This document shows, one piece after another, positions 6,167-9,449 of a DNA stretch of 9,449 nucleotides. A program made the translations under genes and the position numbers. The first letter of the stretch is position 1. The number at the start of each line of letters is the position of its first letter. The notes under the pieces are model-generated. The model was not told where the DNA came from, did not search any database, and saw nothing but the letters and a program-made list of their open reading frames with translations. This DNA comes from Candidatus Krumholzibacteriota bacterium (GTDB taxonomy: Bacteria > Krumholzibacteriota > Krumholzibacteriia > Krumholzibacteriales > Krumholzibacteriaceae), in the NCBI GenBank assembly GCA_030613345.1, contig JAUWMD010000085.1, positions 1 to 9,449 of the forward strand, in the 5' to 3' direction.

Positions 6167-7795
6167 TCAGAAGACGTACCGCAGGTCGATAATGTATTTC
6201 GTGATCCTCTCCGGAACGATATCGCTTCCCGTATACATATCGAGAAAGAGCTTTTCCCTGTATCTCAGCGAGAAGCCGAGCGTTGCATAGTAGCCACTGT
6301 CGTACCGGTTGTCCTCCGTCTCGATCTCTTCCGGGACAGGCAGGTCATCCGATTGTCCGTACTGCAGGAGGAAGGTGCTCTTCCGGACGCTGCGGTTCCA
6401 CGTGAACGTCACTCCGAACCCGGAGTATAGATGGAAGAACGAAGCGGGCCTGAACTCGATGGCGAGTGGCAGAACGAGTTCGGTCCGTGATTCCTTCCGC
6501 TCGAACGAGATGGGAAAGCAGGACTCGAACGAGGACAAGACGTCGTCCTTGAATGTTTGGGATTCGATTGCAGCATTGCCGCTCTCTTCAAATCTCTGCT
6601 TCGAATAGTTGACGTGGGCCCCCGGCGTCAGGTCGATCCTGCTTTCCAGGGCGAAAGTCTTGCCCATCCTGAATACGGCCTCCGACCTCGTGCGTATCCC
6701 CTCGCCGGGATACAGCAGTATGTCCTTGATCTGCAGGTCGCCGAATCTGCCCCAGGAGTAGTGCGTATAGGAATCGCGCCAGTTGGATTCATAGCTGCCC
6801 CTCTCAAAGGCTCCCGCGGCGAGGATTACGATCCCGCCGGAGTATCTCTTCTTCGCGAATGCCGAAAAACGCCACGTATCCCCTTCGCGGTCATCGCGGA
6901 ACTCCACGAGACGGTACCTGTAGTCTTCGATTTCCCCGGTGTCGCTGTCGTAATCCGTATCTATCTCCAGGCCGTAGTCGTCCTGGATACGGGTACCCTC
7001 GGCGTAGCCTCCGCGCAGGACCAGTTCCCCCGAATCTTTCCAGGTCATGCCGGCTTCCAGGTACCCGGAAAACAGCTTCATAGCCTCGTCCTCGAGAAAG
7101 TCGTCCGACCATTTCATGTCCATTGAATACTGACCTGTATCACCGTCGAAATAGTATAGATTGGAGGAAATCCGCCGCCGCCGCTTGTAATCATAGTACC
7201 TGAATGTCCCCCCGGCCCTCAGGCCGAGCACGGACCGGTCGCCGATCCTTCGGGCGGAGGCGATGTCGAGGCGGAAGTAGTTATCGTCGTTTATAGTGCA
7301 GTTTTCTCTCATATTGAACCTGATGTCCCCCATATGATCCCGGAAGATCGGATTGCTGCCCGACTGGTCACACATGTCTTTATGGAGGAGTCTCCACTCC
7401 GTGTCGATGGCCCACTTCCATCCCCACGCGCTCATGCCGAACAACCTGATCTCGTTAGTGCCGCTGGTATTCATCGTATGGAAATCCAGCTCCAGGTCCT
7501 CGTCGGCGGCCGGGAACGGGAGAGACCGGCCGTATGGATTCCTGAAGCCGTAGTTGATCGTAAACGATTCCGCGTCCCATGCACGTGCCGGATTGAGCGT
7601 GAGATCGGTCAGCTGATCGGGGATGATCCCGGCGAAGCCGCTGCCGAGGGCATATATCCTCGCCGACGGATAACGCCTGCCGAAGACCGGTTCGGCAGAT
7701 GCGCAGGCCGGCGGCAGGACCGAAGCGGCGGTGAATATCAGAATCGCGAGACCCGTCGGTAACCGGGCCGGGAAACGGTACCCGGAGGATGTCAT
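6167..7795 (-). CDS. Predicted outer-membrane β-barrel protein, unknown function
   Basis: A 542-residue exported protein that I do not recognise at family level. It opens with a signal peptide: a basic start, a hydrophobic stretch (LAILIFTAASVL) and a likely signal peptidase I site after Ala34 (ASA, then EPVFG). Cys31 is not in a good lipobox, so a lipoprotein is less likely. The mature part is rich in aromatic residues and in alternating polar/hydrophobic segments with charged turns, as in transmembrane β-strands, and it ends in IIDLRYVF with a terminal Phe, matching the BAM recognition signature. An early segment, IIPDQLTDLTLNPAR, recalls the 'NPA' region near the start of some FCB-group outer-membrane proteins, but this is only a resemblance. 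The ATG at 7795-7793 is preceded by GGGAGG 5 nt upstream. It converges on the kinase fusion gene with 8 nt between stops and is divergent from the protease gene. A transport, structural or secretion role is possible; none can be assigned. Confidence 0.75.
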   Translation of the reverse strand: MTSSGYRFPARLPTGLAILIFTAASVLPPACASAEPVFGRRYPSARIYALGSGFAGIIPDQLTDLTLNPARAWDAESFTINYGFRNPYGRSLPFPAADEDLELDFHTMNTSGTNEIRLFGMSAWGWKWAIDTEWRLLHKDMCDQSGSNPIFRDHMGDIRFNMRENCTINDDNYFRLDIASARRIGDRSVLGLRAGGTFRYYDYKRRRRISSNLYYFDGDTGQYSMDMKWSDDFLEDEAMKLFSGYLEAGMTWKDSGELVLRGGYAEGTRIQDDYGLEIDTDYDSDTGEIEDYRYRLVEFRDDREGDTWRFSAFAKKRYSGGIVILAAGAFERGSYESNWRDSYTHYSWGRFGDLQIKDILLYPGEGIRTRSEAVFRMGKTFALESRIDLTPGAHVNYSKQRFEESGNAAIESQTFKDDVLSSFESCFPISFERKESRTELVLPLAIEFRPASFFHLYSGFGVTFTWNRSVRKSTFLLQYGQSDDLPVPEEIETEDNRYDSGYYATLGFSLRYREKLFLDMYTGSDIVPERITKYIIDLRYVF

Positions 7796-7918
7796 CTACC
7801 CCTCCCTGTTGTTATGCTTCTTGCCAGGAAGTGATAAGATACCCCATCCGGCGGATCCGTTCCAGCGGAAAAGGCTCGCCCGGCAGGCCATCGGAAATCA
7901 CGGGATGTTATAAATCGT

Positions 7919-7947
7919 TGATATATGGTGAGATATTTGATACAATG
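7919..7947 (+). promoter_or_regulatory. Sigma-70-like promoter of the protease gene
   Basis: TTGATA (7919-7924) and TACAAT (7942-7947) are separated by 17 nt; each box matches the enterobacterial consensus at five of six bases at ideal spacing. It lies in the only AT-rich patch of the divergent region. Initiation around 7954 would give a leader of roughly 135 nt before the protease ATG. Sigma-factor preferences in this lineage are unknown, so the call rests on consensus match alone. Confidence 0.5.
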
Positions 7948-7994
7948 GACGCCTGTGAACCGAATGATCGATGGGAACAGGCTTAAATACGAGA

Positions 7995-8053
7995 GACAGG
8001 CATGCCCATGGAGGAGGTGGGACGGGCCGGCTGAAACCGCCTTTAAAACTGTC
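7995..8053 (+). other. Potentially folded 5' leader of the protease mRNA
   Basis: Two nested complementary pairs are visible. The outer pair is GACAG (7995-7999) with CTGTC (8049-8053). The inner pair is AGGTGG (8015-8020) with CCGCCT (8037-8042), six pairs including one G-U, closing a 16-nt loop that holds GCCGGC. GGCATGCC (7999-8006) is self-complementary and competes with the outer pair. The run after the inner stem is TTTAAAA, too weak for a clear terminator. It matches no riboswitch class I know. It may be a regulatory leader or chance pairing in G+C-rich DNA. Confidence 0.25.
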
Positions 8054-8088
8054 GCGAATGGTGCTGAATTAACCAGGGAGATCGAAGG

Positions 8089-9449
8089 ATGAGAACAAGA
8101 TTATTGCTGCTTCTTGTCGCCGTGACACTTGCGGCGGCCGTCTCGTCGGATGCGTTCGCACAGCAACCGACGGCCGCTCCGAAAAATTACACAGTTTTCC
8201 CCTCGGGCCCGACGGAGTTCGGGTATGTGAGGCCTCCCCACGACCTGAGCCATATCAAGCCGATGCCCGGTATGCTGAGGGCGCCGGCGGCCTCGTGGGA
8301 CTGGAGGACGATGAGCGGTGTCACACCGGTCAAGAACCAGAATCCCTACGGGACGTGCTGGGCCTTCGGCGCGCTCGGGGACCTCGAATCGAAGGTCCTG
8401 CTCGACGAGAGCGTCGTCTACGACTACTCCGAGCTCAATATCCAGGCATGCAACGTAACAGCAAACGACTGTAATGCAGGCGGTAATGCGTGGATGTCGA
8501 CTAACTACCTCGCGCTGCTCGGCTCGGTCGATGAGTCATGCGATCCCTACCCGGGCGGATGCCCGCTGCCGACATGCATCAATCCATCGTGCACCTATCT
8601 CAAGCAGGTGACCGAGTGGAAGGTCATCGCGAACGACGTCGACGCGATCAAGGCGGCGGTGCAGACGTACGGGCCGGTCTACACATCGATGTACGCCTCG
8701 TTCCCCGGATTCAGCTCGTACGACGGCACCGGCTGCCTCAGCTACGGTGGCGCCGAGCTCTCGAACCACGCCGTACTGATCGTTGGATGGGACGATGACC
8801 TCTGCGGCATCGGGGTCGGTGGCTGGATCGTCAAGAACTCCTGGGGGACCGCCTGGGGCGACAACGGTTTCTTCTACATCGAATACGGAAGCGCACAGAT
8901 CGGTTCGAACTCGAACGTGATCACCGGCTACAGGGATAATGATCCGAACATGACGACTTATTACTGGGACGAATGGGGATGGTGGTCCAGCATCGGTTAC
9001 AGCGATACTCACGACTATGCCGTAGTGGCGATAACGCCTCAGAACGCCGACGAGTCTGTATACTCGCTCCACTTCTGGGCCACTTCCGGCCCGACGACAT
9101 ACACGGTCTCGCTATACGACGATTTCAACGGCTCGAGCATGCCCACCACTCTTCTCGCCGGCCCGTTCACCGGAACGGTAAACGAGGCAGGCTACTACAC
9201 TATCGACCTGCCGGTTCACGTCGCGGTCTCAGCGGGAGATCCGGTTTATATCTACGCCGATCTCTCGACACCGGGGTATAACTATCCCATCCCGTACGAT
9301 AATTCCGGCCCGATGGAGACGAACAAGAACTTCATCAGCAACACCGGATCGTCGTTCCTCGCACTCGATGCGGGCAGCTTAAATTACGGCGATATCGGTC
9401 TCCGTGCCACGATCGGCCCGGAGAGCGAGGGTTACAGCATCAAGCAGGG
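8089..9449 (+). CDS. Secreted papain-family (C1A) cysteine protease with a C-terminal extension (partial)
   Basis: The first 453 residues of an exported cysteine protease; the 3' end lies beyond the window. A signal peptide (MRTRLLLLLVAVTLAAA region) with a likely cleavage after Ala24 (AFA, then QQP) sends it through Sec. A short pro-segment of about 45 residues precedes the catalytic domain, which begins near SWDWRTMSGVTPVKNQ. The papain residues are all present: oxyanion-hole Gln84, nucleophile Cys90 in GTCWAF, His227 in SNHAVLIVGWDD and Asn250 in VKNSWGTAWGDNGF. The usual QGxCGSCW is altered to QNPYGTCW, so the cysteine two before GSCW is missing. A cysteine-rich stretch around residues 121-165 suggests disulfides and an extracellular site. 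From about residue 285 a β-rich, Tyr/Ser/Thr-rich region follows, resembling the lectin-like domain often attached to bacterial C1A proteases; a sorting domain could lie further on. AGGGAG (8075-8080), 8 nt upstream, supports the ATG at 8089. Confidence 0.9.
   Translation, partial: MRTRLLLLLVAVTLAAAVSSDAFAQQPTAAPKNYTVFPSGPTEFGYVRPPHDLSHIKPMPGMLRAPAASWDWRTMSGVTPVKNQNPYGTCWAFGALGDLESKVLLDESVVYDYSELNIQACNVTANDCNAGGNAWMSTNYLALLGSVDESCDPYPGGCPLPTCINPSCTYLKQVTEWKVIANDVDAIKAAVQTYGPVYTSMYASFPGFSSYDGTGCLSYGGAELSNHAVLIVGWDDDLCGIGVGGWIVKNSWGTAWGDNGFFYIEYGSAQIGSNSNVITGYRDNDPNMTTYYWDEWGWWSSIGYSDTHDYAVVAITPQNADESVYSLHFWATSGPTTYTVSLYDDFNGSSMPTTLLAGPFTGTVNEAGYYTIDLPVHVAVSAGDPVYIYADLSTPGYNYPIPYDNSGPMETNKNFISNTGSSFLALDAGSLNYGDIGLRATIGPESEGYSIKQ

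Noticed and set aside
8002..8034. Ten-codon upstream ORF in the protease leader
   Set aside because: It has no good ribosome binding site and is too short to separate from chance.
8011..8050. Possible cyclic-di-GMP (GEMM) riboswitch, suggested by a GGTGGGACGGGCC stretch
   Set aside because: The conserved GEMM elements (the GCAAAGCC core and the tetraloop-receptor arrangement) are absent.
1..9449. Mobile elements, CRISPR arrays, tRNA or rRNA genes
   Set aside because: No transposase or integrase motifs, evenly spaced direct repeats, terminal inverted repeats or tRNA-like cloverleaf were seen by eye on either strand.

Overview
The window is about 60% G+C and densely coding, with strong Shine-Dalgarno sites and rho-type gene spacing. 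It looks like chromosomal DNA of a Gram-negative bacterium: one gene encodes a signal-peptide-bearing β-barrel-like protein whose last residue is Phe, as expected for insertion by the BAM complex. The pairing of a secreted papain-like protease with an orphan outer-membrane protein, together with fermentative acyl-CoA genes, would suit an uncultured FCB-type lineage. That placement is inference only; no marker gene is present.

Layout. Positions 1-377 (minus strand) hold the start of a radical SAM enzyme of the COG0731 type, cut by the window edge. Positions 378-586 are a divergent intergenic region that includes a possible 24-codon leader ORF behind a strong ribosome binding site. Positions 587-6158 (plus strand) hold three metabolic genes: a 4-hydroxybutyrate/acetyl-CoA-transferase-family protein fused to a GNAT acetyltransferase (587-2452), a histone-deacetylase-superfamily (AcuC-like) lysine deacetylase starting 5 nt later (2458-3597), and, after a 128-nt gap, one polypeptide that fuses an unrecognised helical N-terminal region, a butyrate-kinase-family domain and a phosphate-butyryltransferase-family domain (3726-6158). 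Positions 6167-7795 (minus strand) encode a predicted outer-membrane β-barrel protein, convergent on the fusion gene with only 8 nt between stop codons. Positions 7796-8088 are a divergent regulatory region with a near-consensus sigma-70-like promoter and a potentially folded leader. Positions 8089-9449 (plus strand) encode the first 453 residues of a secreted papain-family (C1A) cysteine protease that runs off the window.

How the genes may work together. The three-gene block is the most interesting part. The fused kinase/phosphotransacylase should interconvert an acyl-CoA and a free acid with ATP formation through an acyl-phosphate held within one protein. The CoA-transferase moves CoA between acids. 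The GNAT domain and the deacetylase form a potential writer/eraser pair for lysine acetylation, comparable in logic to AcuA/AcuC of Bacillus or to the ACD-GNAT protein PatZ. The block therefore looks like a short- or branched-chain acyl-CoA/acid module with its own acetylation control. The families are clear from motifs; the joint function is inferred.
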